This document shows positions 16,021-25,675 of a stretch of 64,000 nt of DNA, in pieces; the stretch's first letter is position 1; every line of letters begins with the position of its first letter. Both the position numbers and the translations under genes were made by a program. The notes beneath the pieces were generated by a model. That model had not been told where the DNA came from, did not search any database, and saw only the letters and a list, made by a program, of their open reading frames with translations. The stretch lies in NCBI RefSeq assembly GCF_002909445.1, contig NZ_PPXC01000004.1, positions 62,001-126,000 on the forward strand, written 5' to 3'. Source of the stretch: Arthrobacter glacialis (lineage in GTDB: Bacteria; Actinomycetota; Actinomycetes; Actinomycetales; Micrococcaceae).

Positions 16021-17100
16021 TTAGATGTCGCCTCGAATGAAGGCTTCAACCTTCTCGTGGGCCACGTCGTCCGCGTACTGCTCCGGCGGGGACTTCATGA
16101 AGTAGCTTGAGGCTGACAGGATGGGCCCGCCGATGCCGCGGTCCAGGGCAATCTTCGCCGCACGGATGGCGTCGATGATGACACCTGCCGAGTTGGGTGA
16201 ATCCCATACTTCAAGCTTGTATTCCAGGGACACGGGGGCGTCACCGAAGTTGCGGCCTTCCAAGCGGACGAAGGCCCACTTGCGGTCATCGAGCCAGGCT
16301 ACGTAGTCCGACGGACCAATGTGGACGTCGTCTGCACCCAACACGGCTGAGGTGTTGGAGGTGACGGCCTGGGTCTTGGAGATCTTCTTGGATTCCAGAC
16401 GGTCGCGCTCGAGCATGTTCTTGAAGTCCATGTTGCCACCAACGTTGAGCTGGTAGGTGCGGTCCAAAATGACGCCGCGGTCTTCGAAGAGTTTCGCCAT
16501 GACGCGGTGCGTGATGGTGGCACCGATCTGGCTCTTGATGTCATCGCCCACGATCGGCACGCCTGCGGCGGTGAACTTGTCAGCCCATTCCTTGGTGCCG
16601 GCAATGAAGACGGGCAGGGCGTTGACGAAGGCAACGCCGGCGTCGATGCAGCACTGTGCATAGAACTTGGCCGCCGCTTCCGAGCCAACAGGAAGGTAGC
16701 ACACCAGAACATCAACCTTGGCGGCTTTGAGTGTTGCCACAATGTCTACGGGGTCGGCGTCGGACTCCACGATGGTCTCGCGGTAGTACTTGCCCAGACC
16801 GTCAAGTGTATGTCCGCGCAGTACGGGAACATCGAGGTTCGGCACGTCGGCCAGCTTGATGGTGTTGTTCTCACTGGCCCCGATGGCGTCCGAGAGATCA
16901 AGTCCTACCTTTTTGCTGTCAACATCAAACGCGGCTACAAACGTCACGTCATTGACATGGTACTTGCCGAACTCAACGTGCATCAGGCCCGGTACTTTCA
17001 CGGACGCATCAGCATTTTGGTAGTACTGGACACCCTGGACCAGAGACGAGGCACAGTTACCCACACCGACAATGGCAACCCGAATAGGATGATTGGACAC
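16021..17100 (-). CDS. ino1: Myo-inositol-3-phosphate synthase
   Basis: Converts glucose-6-phosphate to inositol-3-phosphate with NAD+ as cofactor, feeding mycothiol (through MshA) and phosphatidylinositol lipids. The 359-residue protein has the NAD-binding glycine-rich loop [13 protein letters not shown] (residues 11-23). It also has [23 protein letters not shown] and the lysine-containing SKTQAVTSN, all typical of the short actinobacterial enzyme. GGAGTTCC lies just before the ATG. The 3' end abuts a repeat array. The 221-bp upstream spacer has a 10-bp inverted repeat (17252-17261 and 17278-17287) that could be regulatory. Confidence 0.96.
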   Translation of the reverse strand: MSNHPIRVAIVGVGNCASSLVQGVQYYQNADASVKVPGLMHVEFGKYHVNDVTFVAAFDVDSKKVGLDLSDAIGASENNTIKLADVPNLDVPVLRGHTLDGLGKYYRETIVESDADPVDIVATLKAAKVDVLVCYLPVGSEAAAKFYAQCCIDAGVAFVNALPVFIAGTKEWADKFTAAGVPIVGDDIKSQIGATITHRVMAKLFEDRGVILDRTYQLNVGGNMDFKNMLERDRLESKKISKTQAVTSNTSAVLGADDVHIGPSDYVAWLDDRKWAFVRLEGRNFGDAPVSLEYKLEVWDSPNSAGVIIDAIRAAKIALDRGIGGPILSASSYFMKSPPEQYADDVAHEKVEAFIRGDI

Positions 17101-17321
17101 GGAACTCCTTCATAAAAACTAACAGGGTCCGGCTCTCACACTTGTGGTGATGGGTCGACGCACGCCTTCACGGTTGACATAAAGACACGACGCACGGCTA
17201 TTTCGACCGGACCTGACGCCCCAACGGCGCCCTTAACCATTCTAGTCAACTACTGCTGCCCCGATTTTGTTCCCTCAGGGCAGCAGTGTCTCGCAGTTTT
17301 GTCACAAAACCGCCAAGAACG
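17101..17321. promoter_or_regulatory. Spacer upstream of ino1
   Basis: This spacer holds ACTGCTGCCC and GGGCAGCAGT (17252-17261 and 17278-17287), a perfect 10-bp inverted repeat with a 16-nt gap. On the minus strand it is followed directly by TAGTTGACTAGAAT, which could supply a -10. GTTTTGTCACAAAAC near 17296-17310 is a second small palindrome beyond the end of the aldo/keto reductase gene. The pair may combine a terminator for that gene with ino1 control. The assignment is tentative. Confidence 0.4.
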
Positions 17322-18359
17322 CTACTTTTGCGCCCAGCGGTTGATGTCGGATTCCACAGCGAACTCATCAATGGCATGTAGCTCAGCCGCGCTAAATTCC
17401 AGGTTGTTGATGGCTGCAATGTTGTTTTCCAGCTGCGCCACGCTCGAGGCACCCACCAGGGCCGAGGTGACCGGCGTGCCTTTGGGCTGCTCGCGCAGAA
17501 TCCAGGCGATGGCCATCTGGGCCAGTGACTGGCCGCGGCCGGTGGCAATCGCATTGAGGCCACGCACACGATCCATCTTCTCTGCCGTGAGGTCATGCTC
17601 GTGCAGGAAGTGCTCCTTCGCCGCACGGGAATCGGCGGGAACGCCCTTCAAATAGCGATCAGTGAGCACGCCCTGCGCCAACGGTGAGAAGGCAATCGAG
17701 CCGGCGCCTACGGCGTCGAGCGCCTCATACAGGTTCGGCTCCCCGTTTTCAGTCCAGCGGTTCAGCATGGAGTAGGAGGGCTGGTGGATGAGCAGCGGCG
17801 TGCCCATTTCCTTCAGGATGCGGGCGGCTTCCAGGGTTTGGGCCGGCGTGTAGGAAGAAATGCCTGCGTAGAGTGCCTTGCCCGAGCGCACGGCGTGGTC
17901 AAGTGCGCCCATGGTCTCCTCCATGGGCGTTTCCGGGTCCGGGCGGTGGCTGTAGAAGATGTCAACGTAGTCCAGACCCATGCGGGTCAACGATTCGTCC
18001 AGGCTGCCCAGCAGGCTCTTGCGGGAGCCCCACTCGCCGTACGGGCCGGGCCACATCAAGTAGCCGGCCTTGGTGGAGATGACCAACTCGTTGCGGTGCG
18101 CAGCGAAGTCATCCTTGAAGTGTCGGCCAAAATTGGTTTCCGCACTGCCTGCCGGCGGGCCGTAGTTGTTGGCCAGGTCAAAGTGGGTGACACCTAAGTC
18201 GAAGGCGCGGCGCAGGATGTCCCGCTGCACGTCGAAGGATTTGTCATCCCCAAAGTTGTGCCACAAGCCCAGCGAAATGGCTGGCAATTTTAGTCCGCTG
18301 CGTCCAACGCGGCGGTAGGGCATGGTCTCGTAACGGTTTTCCGCTGCATGAAAAGTCAT
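17322..18359 (-). CDS. Aldo/keto reductase, YghZ/L-glyceraldehyde-3-phosphate reductase-like
   Basis: NADPH-dependent reductase of the AKR superfamily, 345 residues. The catalytic tetrad is visible: Asp and Tyr in THFDLANNYGPP, Lys in VISTKAGY and His in FYSHRPD. The opening ENRYETMPYRRVGRSGLKLP and the segment MWPGPYGEWGSRKSLL match the AKR14 (YghZ/GPR) branch, which detoxifies aldehydes such as L-glyceraldehyde-3-phosphate and methylglyoxal. The C-terminal cofactor loop ALVGASSVAQLENN is intact. It stands alone between glgX and ino1. The exact substrate is not determined. Confidence 0.93.
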   Translation of the reverse strand: MTFHAAENRYETMPYRRVGRSGLKLPAISLGLWHNFGDDKSFDVQRDILRRAFDLGVTHFDLANNYGPPAGSAETNFGRHFKDDFAAHRNELVISTKAGYLMWPGPYGEWGSRKSLLGSLDESLTRMGLDYVDIFYSHRPDPETPMEETMGALDHAVRSGKALYAGISSYTPAQTLEAARILKEMGTPLLIHQPSYSMLNRWTENGEPNLYEALDAVGAGSIAFSPLAQGVLTDRYLKGVPADSRAAKEHFLHEHDLTAEKMDRVRGLNAIATGRGQSLAQMAIAWILREQPKGTPVTSALVGASSVAQLENNIAAINNLEFSAAELHAIDEFAVESDINRWAQK

Positions 18360-18468
18360 ACTTGTTATCTTGCCACCACTGGTCCCCTGCCAACCGCCGT
18401 TTGGGTGGCCCTGCCAGACATACCCTTACGGAGCCGTCCCGTCCCCCCGCCAGCATGTCTGTGAAGGA

Positions 18469-20589
18469 TCACCTGCCATGAATGGCCCGCAAGATGAGGG
18501 CCGAGCGCGATGCCACCGGGACCACATCCCCGGCCCCGAAGTGGCTGGCAATGGGCCCGTCGGTGTGGATCTCCACCACCCAGCGCTGGGCATACTCGGC
18601 ACTGGGAAGCGTGAAATTCACACCGTCCTCACTGGCGTTGAAGAGCATCAGGAAGGAATCATCCACTACGGCCTGGCCTCGGGCGTCGCAGTCAGGGATG
18701 CCGTCACCGTTCAGGTAAACACCAACGCTGCGACCCATTGCGTTGTCCCAATCGGCTGCGGTCATGGCCGCTGAGTCGGGACGCAACCACACAATGTCCG
18801 GCAGCTCGGCGTCGTCCCCGCGATCCACGGGCCGCCCGCTGAAGAACCTGCGACGGCGGAACACGGGGTGCGCCGCCCGCAACCGTCCCAGCCGGGAGAC
18901 AAAGTCCACCAGCTCCGTGTCCGCAGCCGCCCAGTTGATCCACGTCAGCGGCGAATCCTGGGCGTAGGCGTTGTTGTTGCCGTTTTGGGTCCTGCCCAGT
19001 TCGTCCCCGTGCAGGATCATCGGGACGCCCTGGGACAGCAGCAAGGTGGTGAGGAAGTTGCGTTGCTGGCGGGCACGCAACACGTTGATGCCGGCGTCGT
19101 CGGCGGGGCCTTCCACACCAAAGTTCCAGGAGCGGTTGTGGGATTCACCGTCCCGGTTGTCCTCCCCGTTGGCCTCATTGTGCTTGTTGTTGTAACTGAC
19201 CAGGTCGGCCAGGGTGAATCCGTCGTGGGCGGTGACAAAGTTGATGGAAGCCACGGGGCGGCGCCCGGAATGGCCATACAAATCCGAGGAGCCTGTGAGG
19301 CGGGTGGCAAATTCGCCCAGGGTGGCCGGTTCGCCGCGCCAAAAGTCCCGCACAGTGTCGCGGAACTTGCCGTTCCATTCGGTCCACTGCGGCGGGAAGT
19401 TGCCCACCTGGTAGCCACCGGGACCCAAATCCCACGGCTCCGCGATCAGCTTGACCTGGGAGACCACCGGATCTTGCTGCACCATTTCAAAGAACGTTGA
19501 CAGCTTGTCCACATCATAGAATTCGCGGGCCAGTGTGGCGGCCAGGTCAAAGCGGAAGCCGTCCACATGCATCTCGGTCACCCAGTACCGCAACGAATCC
19601 ATGATGAGTTGCAGGGCGTGCGGTTCCCGGACGTTGAACGAATTCCCCGTCCCGGTGTAGTCCAGGTAGTGCTCCGGCTCCCCTTCGATGAGCCGGTAGT
19701 AGGCATCATTGTCAATCCCGCGGAAGGACAGCGTGGGGCCCAAATGGTTGCCCTCGGCCGTGTGGTTGTACACCACGTCAAGGATGACCTCCAGGCCGTT
19801 GGCGTGCAGTTCCTTGACCATTTCCTTGAACTCGCGCACCTGCCCGCAGGGATCGCTGCTGGACGCGTATTCATTGTGCGGAGCGAAGAAGCCAATGGTG
19901 TTGTAGCCCCAATAGTTCCGCAGCCCCTTGACCTCCAGGGCATTGTCCTGGACAAATTGGTGCACCGGCATAAGTTCGACGGCGGTCACCCCCAGGTTTT
20001 TCAGGTGGGCCACCACCGCGGGGTGGCCCACCCCGGCATACGTGCCACGCTGATGTTCGGGTACGTCCGGGTGCAGCGCCGTCAGCCCCTTCACATGGGC
20101 CTCGTAGATGACGCTTTGGTGGTACGGAACATCCGGGTGGGCGTCGGCGCGGCCATGGGCGTCGGTCCAGTCGAAGCCGTCCGGCACCACCACACTCCGG
20201 TAGCTGTGGGCGGCCGAGTCCTCATCATTGCGGGTCAGCGGCTGTGCAAAATCGTAGGCATACATCGGCTGGCCCCAGACGATGTTCCCGCTCACGGCCC
20301 GCGCATAGGGATCCAGCAACAGTTTGTTGACGTTGAAGCGCAGCCCGTTGGCTGGTTCCCATGGCCCATCCACCCGGTACCCATAGTGCTGGCCGGCCCC
20401 CACTCCGGGGACATAGCCATGCCAAACGTAGCCATCCACTTCCGTGAGCGGCAGGCGGGTCTCCGCTCCGGCGTCGTCAAACAAACACAGCTGCACCGCC
20501 TGCGCACCGTCACTGAACAAGGCAAAATTGGTGCCTTGTCCGTCTGCGTGTGCTCCCAGCGGGTGATCCTTGCCCGGCCAAATTTCCAC
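18469..20589 (-). CDS. glgX: Glycogen debranching enzyme GlgX
   Basis: GH13 isoamylase-type enzyme that removes limit-dextrin branches during glycogen breakdown. From the chosen start it has 706 residues: an N-terminal CBM48 module (about 1-150), then the catalytic barrel with DVVYNH, GFRFDLA (nucleophile Asp348), IAEPWD (acid/base Glu384) and TAHDG. The GTG that begins VEIWPGKDHPLGA is chosen because family members start at this motif and AAGGGG lies about 6 nt upstream. A longer frame would add 14 residues and overlap the NAD(P)HX enzyme gene. The gene follows that gene by 14 nt and is probably cotranscribed with it. Confidence 0.94.
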   Translation of the reverse strand: MEIWPGKDHPLGAHADGQGTNFALFSDGAQAVQLCLFDDAGAETRLPLTEVDGYVWHGYVPGVGAGQHYGYRVDGPWEPANGLRFNVNKLLLDPYARAVSGNIVWGQPMYAYDFAQPLTRNDEDSAAHSYRSVVVPDGFDWTDAHGRADAHPDVPYHQSVIYEAHVKGLTALHPDVPEHQRGTYAGVGHPAVVAHLKNLGVTAVELMPVHQFVQDNALEVKGLRNYWGYNTIGFFAPHNEYASSSDPCGQVREFKEMVKELHANGLEVILDVVYNHTAEGNHLGPTLSFRGIDNDAYYRLIEGEPEHYLDYTGTGNSFNVREPHALQLIMDSLRYWVTEMHVDGFRFDLAATLAREFYDVDKLSTFFEMVQQDPVVSQVKLIAEPWDLGPGGYQVGNFPPQWTEWNGKFRDTVRDFWRGEPATLGEFATRLTGSSDLYGHSGRRPVASINFVTAHDGFTLADLVSYNNKHNEANGEDNRDGESHNRSWNFGVEGPADDAGINVLRARQQRNFLTTLLLSQGVPMILHGDELGRTQNGNNNAYAQDSPLTWINWAAADTELVDFVSRLGRLRAAHPVFRRRRFFSGRPVDRGDDAELPDIVWLRPDSAAMTAADWDNAMGRSVGVYLNGDGIPDCDARGQAVVDDSFLMLFNASEDGVNFTLPSAEYAQRWVVEIHTDGPIASHFGAGDVVPVASRSALILRAIHGR

Positions 20590-20603
20590 GATTCCCCTTG
20601 TCC

Positions 20604-22109
20604 TCAGCGCTTCTGGCTTAGTGCTGCCCACACGGCAGGGATGCGCGCCGCCAGCAAACCCGCGTTTATGGGCTGCTCAACGTCGGTCTGCGCCAGCTGG
20701 CCGTGGAGGGCGGCTGCGAGCGCAGCGGTCCTGGCCAGGTCGATCGGTCCGGCACTCATGGCCAGCAGGGCCGCCAATATCCCGGCAAGAGTGTCTCCGC
20801 TCCCAGCTGTGGCCAACCGGGCCGTGCCGTTAGCTTGGGTGAAGACCGCCCCATTGGGAGCGGCCACAATGGTGGTGGGCCCCTTGAGGAGCACCACAGC
20901 CCCCAGCAGCGCCGCGGCCTGGCGGGCGGCGGCCAGTGGGGAGGCCTCAATCTGGGCGCGGCTCACTAAAACTCCACAGCGGGCCAGCAGTGCCGAAAGT
21001 TCCCCGGCATGAGGGGTCAGGATCAGGTGTTCGTTGGTGGCGGCCTGGGTGGCTGGCTGCACCAGAGCCAAGGCTGCAGCGTCCACCACTGTTGGCAGCC
21101 CTGAAGCAATCGCCGCGGCGGCCCGGTCCAGTTGGGCCTGGTCTCCGTCAATCCCGGGCCCGGCGAGCCACGCTTGAACGCGCACCTCATCGGGAGAATT
21201 TTGCGAACAGACTACTTCGGGGTTGCGCACGTGGATGGCTGCTGCCACCTGCTCGGGGCCAAGATAGCGCACCATCCCCGGCCCGCACGCGGATGCCGCC
21301 GCCACGGCCAGCAATCCCGCGCCGGGATACTGCACCGACCCTGCAATCACCCCTGCAACACCGCGGGTGTATTTGTGGGCCGCGGCCGAGGGCTGCGGCA
21401 AGAACGCAGCCAAATCCCCTGCTTCGAGTCGGGACAATTCGGGCGGCCCCAGCTGCTGGCCGATTCCGAGGTCCACCAGGGCCACGGTGCCGGCGGACTG
21501 CTCGCCCGGAGCGCTGAGCAGTCCCGTTTTGTGGGCACCAAAAGTGACCGTGAGATCGGCAGGCAGCACGGGGCCATGCACCTCCCCCGTCGTCGCGTCC
21601 ACGCCGCTGGGGAGATCGCAGGCCACCACCGCGGGCCCGTCGCCGGCAAATTCCGCCAGTAGCGCCACAACCCCGGCCACAGGCTCCCGCAGTCCGCCGC
21701 TGCCGCCGGTCCCCAGCAATCCGTCAATGACGACGTCGGACTGCCGGGCTTCGTCCATAAAGCTCACCGGTGCGCCATCTGCGCCAAGCACAAGGCAACG
21801 TCCCCCGGACTTCCCAAACGCGGCCAGCGCCTCGGGGTGGGTCCGTGCACTGGTGAGCAACGCCGTCGTCCGGGCTCCGCGCGCGGCCAGGTGGGCGCCC
21901 GCGTAGAGGGCATCCCCGCCGTTGTTGCCCGATCCCACCAGCAGCACCACGTTAGCCCCGTAGATGCCTTTTCCCCGCGAGCGCAGCACCGAGACCACGC
22001 CCATGGCGAGGCCGTGCGCTGCTGTGCGCATGAGTTCCGGGCCACGCCCGGCACTGAGCAGTGGCTGTTCGGCGGCCCGGACGGCGGCGGCTGAGTAGGC
22101 CTGGAGCAT
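20604..22109 (-). CDS. nnr: Bifunctional NAD(P)HX epimerase/ADP-dependent dehydratase
   Basis: Repairs hydrated NADH and NADPH. In the 501-residue fusion the N-terminal half is the epimerase (VGSGNNGGDALYAG at about 57-70, and DLPSGVDATTG). The C-terminal half is the ribokinase-fold ADP-dependent dehydratase (LTPHAGELSALL, LLKGPTT, ATAGSGDTLAGILAALLA). The order matches the E. coli Nnr (YjeF) arrangement. The start is one base after the acpS stop and the end is 14 nt before glgX, so the three genes form a run. acpS-nnr adjacency is common in actinobacteria. Confidence 0.95.
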   Translation of the reverse strand: MLQAYSAAAVRAAEQPLLSAGRGPELMRTAAHGLAMGVVSVLRSRGKGIYGANVVLLVGSGNNGGDALYAGAHLAARGARTTALLTSARTHPEALAAFGKSGGRCLVLGADGAPVSFMDEARQSDVVIDGLLGTGGSGGLREPVAGVVALLAEFAGDGPAVVACDLPSGVDATTGEVHGPVLPADLTVTFGAHKTGLLSAPGEQSAGTVALVDLGIGQQLGPPELSRLEAGDLAAFLPQPSAAAHKYTRGVAGVIAGSVQYPGAGLLAVAAASACGPGMVRYLGPEQVAAAIHVRNPEVVCSQNSPDEVRVQAWLAGPGIDGDQAQLDRAAAAIASGLPTVVDAAALALVQPATQAATNEHLILTPHAGELSALLARCGVLVSRAQIEASPLAAARQAAALLGAVVLLKGPTTIVAAPNGAVFTQANGTARLATAGSGDTLAGILAALLAMSAGPIDLARTAALAAALHGQLAQTDVEQPINAGLLAARIPAVWAALSQKR

Positions 22110-22110
22110 C

Positions 22111-22458
22111 TCAGCTCTCGGCTATCACCATGGCTGTGGAAATACCGCCATCGTGACTCATGGACAGGTGCCAGTGCTTGATGCCCTTGGACTTGGCCAC
22201 GGCCGCCACGGTCCCCAAGACGTTGATAGTGGGCCCGTTCTCATCCAAACCGATCCAGCAGTCCTGCCAGTTCATTCCAGCCGGTGCCCCCAAAGCCTTG
22301 GCCACGGATTCCTTGGCGGCGAACCGGGCGGCGAGCGACTGCGTGTTCAAACCGCGTTCGGCCGGCACAAACAGCCTGTCAATCAGCCCCGGAGTCCTCT
22401 CCAGCTGGCGGCCGAAGCGCTCAATATCAACAACATCTACACCAATCCCAATGATCAT
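22111..22458 (-). CDS. acpS: Holo-[acyl-carrier-protein] synthase
   Basis: Transfers 4'-phosphopantetheine from CoA to apo-ACP. The 115-residue protein has the group I phosphopantetheinyl transferase motifs [10 protein letters not shown] (Asp8) and [12 protein letters not shown] (Glu50), and ends [16 protein letters not shown]. The length is normal. Only a weak GGGG precedes the ATG. Two exact 33-bp direct repeats lie directly upstream. With coaA nearby, the window encodes both the first step of CoA synthesis and a CoA-consuming carrier-activation step. Confidence 0.95.
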   Translation of the reverse strand: MIIGIGVDVVDIERFGRQLERTPGLIDRLFVPAERGLNTQSLAARFAAKESVAKALGAPAGMNWQDCWIGLDENGPTINVLGTVAAVAKSKGIKHWHLSMSHDGGISTAMVIAES

Positions 22459-22473
22459 GACCCCAGCCTATTC

Positions 22474-22563
22474 CCCAGCGGCTCCCCCGGCTCGCAAGCT
22501 CACCGCGGGCCCCTCGCCACCGTGGCCCCACCCAGCGGCTCCCCCGGCTCGCAAGCTCACCGC
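22474..22563. repeat. Two exact 33-bp direct repeats upstream of acpS
   Basis: The 33-base sequence at 22474-22506 recurs without change at 22531-22563, 57 bp apart. It starts CCCAGCGGCTCCCCCGGCTC and ends CAAGCTCACCGC. The copies fill most of the space between acpS and the glmS terminator. The origin is unknown; a recent local duplication is likely because the copies are identical. Confidence 0.85.
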
Positions 22564-22569
22564 CAAAAA

Positions 22570-22629
22570 GGACGGCGCTTGCGGTTAAAGCCGGCGGTGG
22601 AGCACCGGCTTTAACCGCAAGCGCCGTCC
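22570..22629 (-). terminator. Intrinsic terminator after glmS
   Basis: Perfect 25-bp arms (22570-22594 and 22605-22629) surround a 10-nt loop. On the minus strand the stem is followed by TTTTTGG, so it is a classic intrinsic terminator for the glmS transcript. Confidence 0.95.
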
Positions 22630-22654
22630 CACGTGGGTCAGCGTGCCGTTTCCG

Positions 22655-24559
22655 TTATTCGACGGTGACGGACTTGGCCAGGTTTCGTGGCTGGTCCACG
22701 TCATAGCCCTTGGCCATGGCCAGTTCGCAGGCGAAGATCTGCAGCGGAACAGTCGTCAACAAGGGCGCCAGCAGTGGGCTGGTTTCGGGGATGTAGAAGA
22801 CGTGCTCGGCAAATTCGCGCACCGACTCGTCGCCTTCTTCTGCAATCACAATGGTCTTGGCGCCGCGCGCCCTGACTTCTTGGATGTTTGACACCACTTT
22901 GGAGTGCAAGGAATCACGGCCGCGCGGAGATGGCACCACCACAATGACCGGCTGGCCCTCTTCAATCAAGGCGATGGGCCCATGCTTGAGCTCGCCGGCG
23001 GCAAAGCCTTCGGCATGGATGTAGGCCAATTCCTTGAGCTTCAGCGCCCCTTCCATGGCCACGGGATAGCCCACGTGGCGGCCCAGGAAGAGGACCGAGC
23101 GCGTGTCAGCCATGCTGCGGGCAAGTTCCTTGATCTGCTCCGAGTTGGCCAGCACGGTGGCAATCTTGGCAGGAGTCTTAGCCAGCTCAGCCAGAATGTC
23201 CTTGATCTGTCCCTGGAACAGGTTTCCGCGCAGCTGTGCCAAATAAAGACCCAGCAGGTACGCGGCCGTGATCTGGGCCAGGAACGCCTTGGTGGAGGCA
23301 ACAGCAATCTCCGGGCCCGCATGCGTGTACAGGACTGCGTCAGATTCGCGGGGAATGGTGGATCCGTTGGTGTTGCAGATCGCCACAGTCTTGGCGCCCT
23401 GTTCGCGGGCATAACGGACAGCCATCAAGGTGTCCATGGTTTCCCCGGACTGTGAGAGGGAAACGATGAGGGTGTTTTCATCAACAATGGGGTCGCGGTA
23501 CCGGAACTCATGGGACAGTTCCACTTCGGTGGGAATTCGGCACCAGTGCTCAATGGCGTAGCGGGCCACCTGCCCGGCGTAGGCCGAGGTGCCACAGGCC
23601 AGCACAATGATTCGGTTGATGGATTTCAGGACTGCCGGGTCCACCCGGATCTCGTCCAATGTCAGGTTGCCGTCAATGTCAGAGCGACCCAGCAAGGTCT
23701 GCGCCACGGCATCCGGCTGGTCGTTGATCTCTTTTTCCATGAAGGACGGGTAGCCGTCCTTTTTGGCGGCGGCCGCGTCCCAATCCACCAGGTATTCGCG
23801 GCCTTCGGCGGGCACGCCGTGGAAATCGGTGATGGTGACGTTGTCCGCGGTGATGGTGACGACCTGGTCCTGGCCCAGTTCCACGGCGCGGCGTGTGTAG
23901 TCGATGAAGCCGGACACATCTGATCCCAGGAAGTTTTCGCCGTCACCCAAACCAACAACGAGGGGCGAGTTCCGGCGGGCGGCAACAACCACTCCGGGCT
24001 CGTTGGCGTGCGTTGCCACCAGGGTGAAAGCCCCTTCGAGACGCTGCGCCACCATCTGCATGGCCGTGGAGAGCAGGCTGCCCTCAACCGTTCCAGCGGC
24101 CTCCAAATCCTGGTACACCTCACCCAACAAGGTTGCGGCCACTTCGGTGTCAGTCTGGGAGCGGAAGCTGTGGCCGTGCGCCACCAGCTCTGCTTTGAGC
24201 GGAGCATAGTTTTCAATGATGCCGTTGTGGATCACGGCAAGCTTTCCGCCAGCAACCACGTGCGGGTGGGCGTTGGCATCCGTTGGCCCGCCGTGGGTGG
24301 CCCAGCGAGTGTGACCAATCCCTGTCACAGAGGCCGGGAGGGGGTTGGCATCCAGTTCGTCCAGGAGCCGGGCAAGCTTGCCGCTTTTCTTGCGCATTTC
24401 AATGCCATTGGCCGTGACCAACGCAACGCCAGCGGAGTCGTAGCCCCTGTATTCCAGTCGGCGCAGCCCCTCAACGAGGACTTCCAAAGCACCGTGAGTT
24501 GCTGACGACGTTGATCCTTGAGCCGGGGCAGTACCGGCGTATCCCACAATTCCACACAT
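22655..24559 (-). CDS. glmS: Glucosamine-6-phosphate synthase (isomerizing)
   Basis: Makes glucosamine-6-phosphate from fructose-6-phosphate and glutamine, the entry to UDP-GlcNAc. The 634-residue protein has an N-terminal class II glutaminase domain beginning MCGIVGYAG, whose Cys becomes residue 1 after Met removal. GHTRWATHG follows, then two SIS domains (ACGTSAYAG, SQSGETMDT, GRHVGYPVAMEGALK) and the C-terminal DQPRNLAKSVTVE. The ATG before Cys is the functional start; an in-frame TTG three codons earlier is ignored. GlmM, the next enzyme of the pathway, is encoded 3 kb away. No glmS ribozyme-like leader is apparent. Confidence 0.96.
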   Translation of the reverse strand: MCGIVGYAGTAPAQGSTSSATHGALEVLVEGLRRLEYRGYDSAGVALVTANGIEMRKKSGKLARLLDELDANPLPASVTGIGHTRWATHGGPTDANAHPHVVAGGKLAVIHNGIIENYAPLKAELVAHGHSFRSQTDTEVAATLLGEVYQDLEAAGTVEGSLLSTAMQMVAQRLEGAFTLVATHANEPGVVVAARRNSPLVVGLGDGENFLGSDVSGFIDYTRRAVELGQDQVVTITADNVTITDFHGVPAEGREYLVDWDAAAAKKDGYPSFMEKEINDQPDAVAQTLLGRSDIDGNLTLDEIRVDPAVLKSINRIIVLACGTSAYAGQVARYAIEHWCRIPTEVELSHEFRYRDPIVDENTLIVSLSQSGETMDTLMAVRYAREQGAKTVAICNTNGSTIPRESDAVLYTHAGPEIAVASTKAFLAQITAAYLLGLYLAQLRGNLFQGQIKDILAELAKTPAKIATVLANSEQIKELARSMADTRSVLFLGRHVGYPVAMEGALKLKELAYIHAEGFAAGELKHGPIALIEEGQPVIVVVPSPRGRDSLHSKVVSNIQEVRARGAKTIVIAEEGDESVREFAEHVFYIPETSPLLAPLLTTVPLQIFACELAMAKGYDVDQPRNLAKSVTVE

Positions 24560-24701
24560 GAAAATCAATCATAATCCCCACTGTGAAGGCAGGACGTTCT
24601 ACCTTATCGAGGGGAATGTGACGTGAAAAACAGTCAGTGATGTTTCTCCCGCCGTAACCTCCCGTTTCCCACCCCACCCCAAACAAGGCAGAATTGAAAG
24701 T

Positions 24702-25670
24702 GTGACAGCGCAAAGAACTGAGTCCGCCAACAGCGTCAGTGCCTCCCCTTTTGTGGAGCTGGACCGGCAAACGTGGTCCCGCCTTGCCAACAAAATTGAA
24801 CAGCCGCTGGATGAGGAAGACGTCCAGCGCCTCCGCGGCTTGGGAGATCAGTTGGACATGCGCGAAATCCGTGACGTCTATTTGCCGCTCTCACGCCTGC
24901 TGAATCTCTACGTGGGCGCTGCCGGCCATTTGCACAGCGCCACCACCACTTTCCTGGGTGAGAGGGGTTCACGCACACCGTTTGTGATTGGTGTTGCCGG
25001 TTCTGTTGCTGTGGGCAAGTCCACAACTGCCCGCGTGTTGCGTGAAATGCTGCGCCGCTGGCCGGACACCCCCAACGTTGAATTGGTCACCACCGACGGC
25101 TTCCTCTACCCCAACGCCGAGCTGGAACGCCGCGGGCTGATGGGCCGCAAGGGCTTCCCGGAGTCCTACGACCGCCGAGCGCTTCTGCGTTTTGTCAGCA
25201 CCGTCAAGAGCGGCGCCGAGGAAGTCCGCGCCCCCATGTACTCCCACCTGAGCTACGACATCCTGCCGGACAAGGAAGTGGTTGTCCGGCGCCCCGACGT
25301 GCTCATAGTGGAGGGCTTGAATGTCTTGGCGGCTGCTCGCCCGCGCGCCGACGGCCGCTCAGGCCTGGCCGTCAGTGACTTCTTTGACTTCTCCATCTAC
25401 GTCGACGCCAAAACCAGCTACATCGAGCAGTGGTATGTGGAGCGCTTCCGTTCCCTGCGCACCAGCTCCTTTGCCGATCCCGAGTCGTACTTCCGCCGCT
25501 ACGCCGGCCTCTCAGACAGCGAAGCCACGGCCACCGCGTCCCGGATTTGGAAGAGCATCAACGAGCCCAATCTGCTGCAGAATGTGCTCCCCACCCGTGG
25601 CCGCGCCCAGCTGGTCTTGACCAAGGAATCCGACCATTCAATTCGGCGCATGTTGTTGCGGAAAGTCTAG
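24702..25670 (+). CDS. coaA: Pantothenate kinase, type I
   Basis: Phosphorylates pantothenate, the first step of CoA synthesis. The 322-residue protein has the P-loop [12 protein letters not shown] (97-108), TTDGFLYPN, the SYD motif in [11 protein letters not shown], and EGLNVLAA with the downstream [16 protein letters not shown]. The length matches E. coli CoaA. The start is a GTG; the upstream sequence GAATTGAAAGT is a poor ribosome binding site. It diverges from glmS across about 140 bp. Confidence 0.95.
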   Translation: MTAQRTESANSVSASPFVELDRQTWSRLANKIEQPLDEEDVQRLRGLGDQLDMREIRDVYLPLSRLLNLYVGAAGHLHSATTTFLGERGSRTPFVIGVAGSVAVGKSTTARVLREMLRRWPDTPNVELVTTDGFLYPNAELERRGLMGRKGFPESYDRRALLRFVSTVKSGAEEVRAPMYSHLSYDILPDKEVVVRRPDVLIVEGLNVLAAARPRADGRSGLAVSDFFDFSIYVDAKTSYIEQWYVERFRSLRTSSFADPESYFRRYAGLSDSEATATASRIWKSINEPNLLQNVLPTRGRAQLVLTKESDHSIRRMLLRKV

Positions 25671-25675
25671 CGCCA

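Noticed and set aside
22570-22629. glmS-ribozyme-like structure near glmS
   Set aside because: The strong hairpin lies downstream of glmS with a U-run and is an intrinsic terminator, not a 5' leader ribozyme.
25430-25675. Upstream extension of the VanY-like protein into coaA
   Set aside because: The extra codons lie inside coaA in another frame; the GTG after the coaA stop with GGAAAG is the more plausible start.
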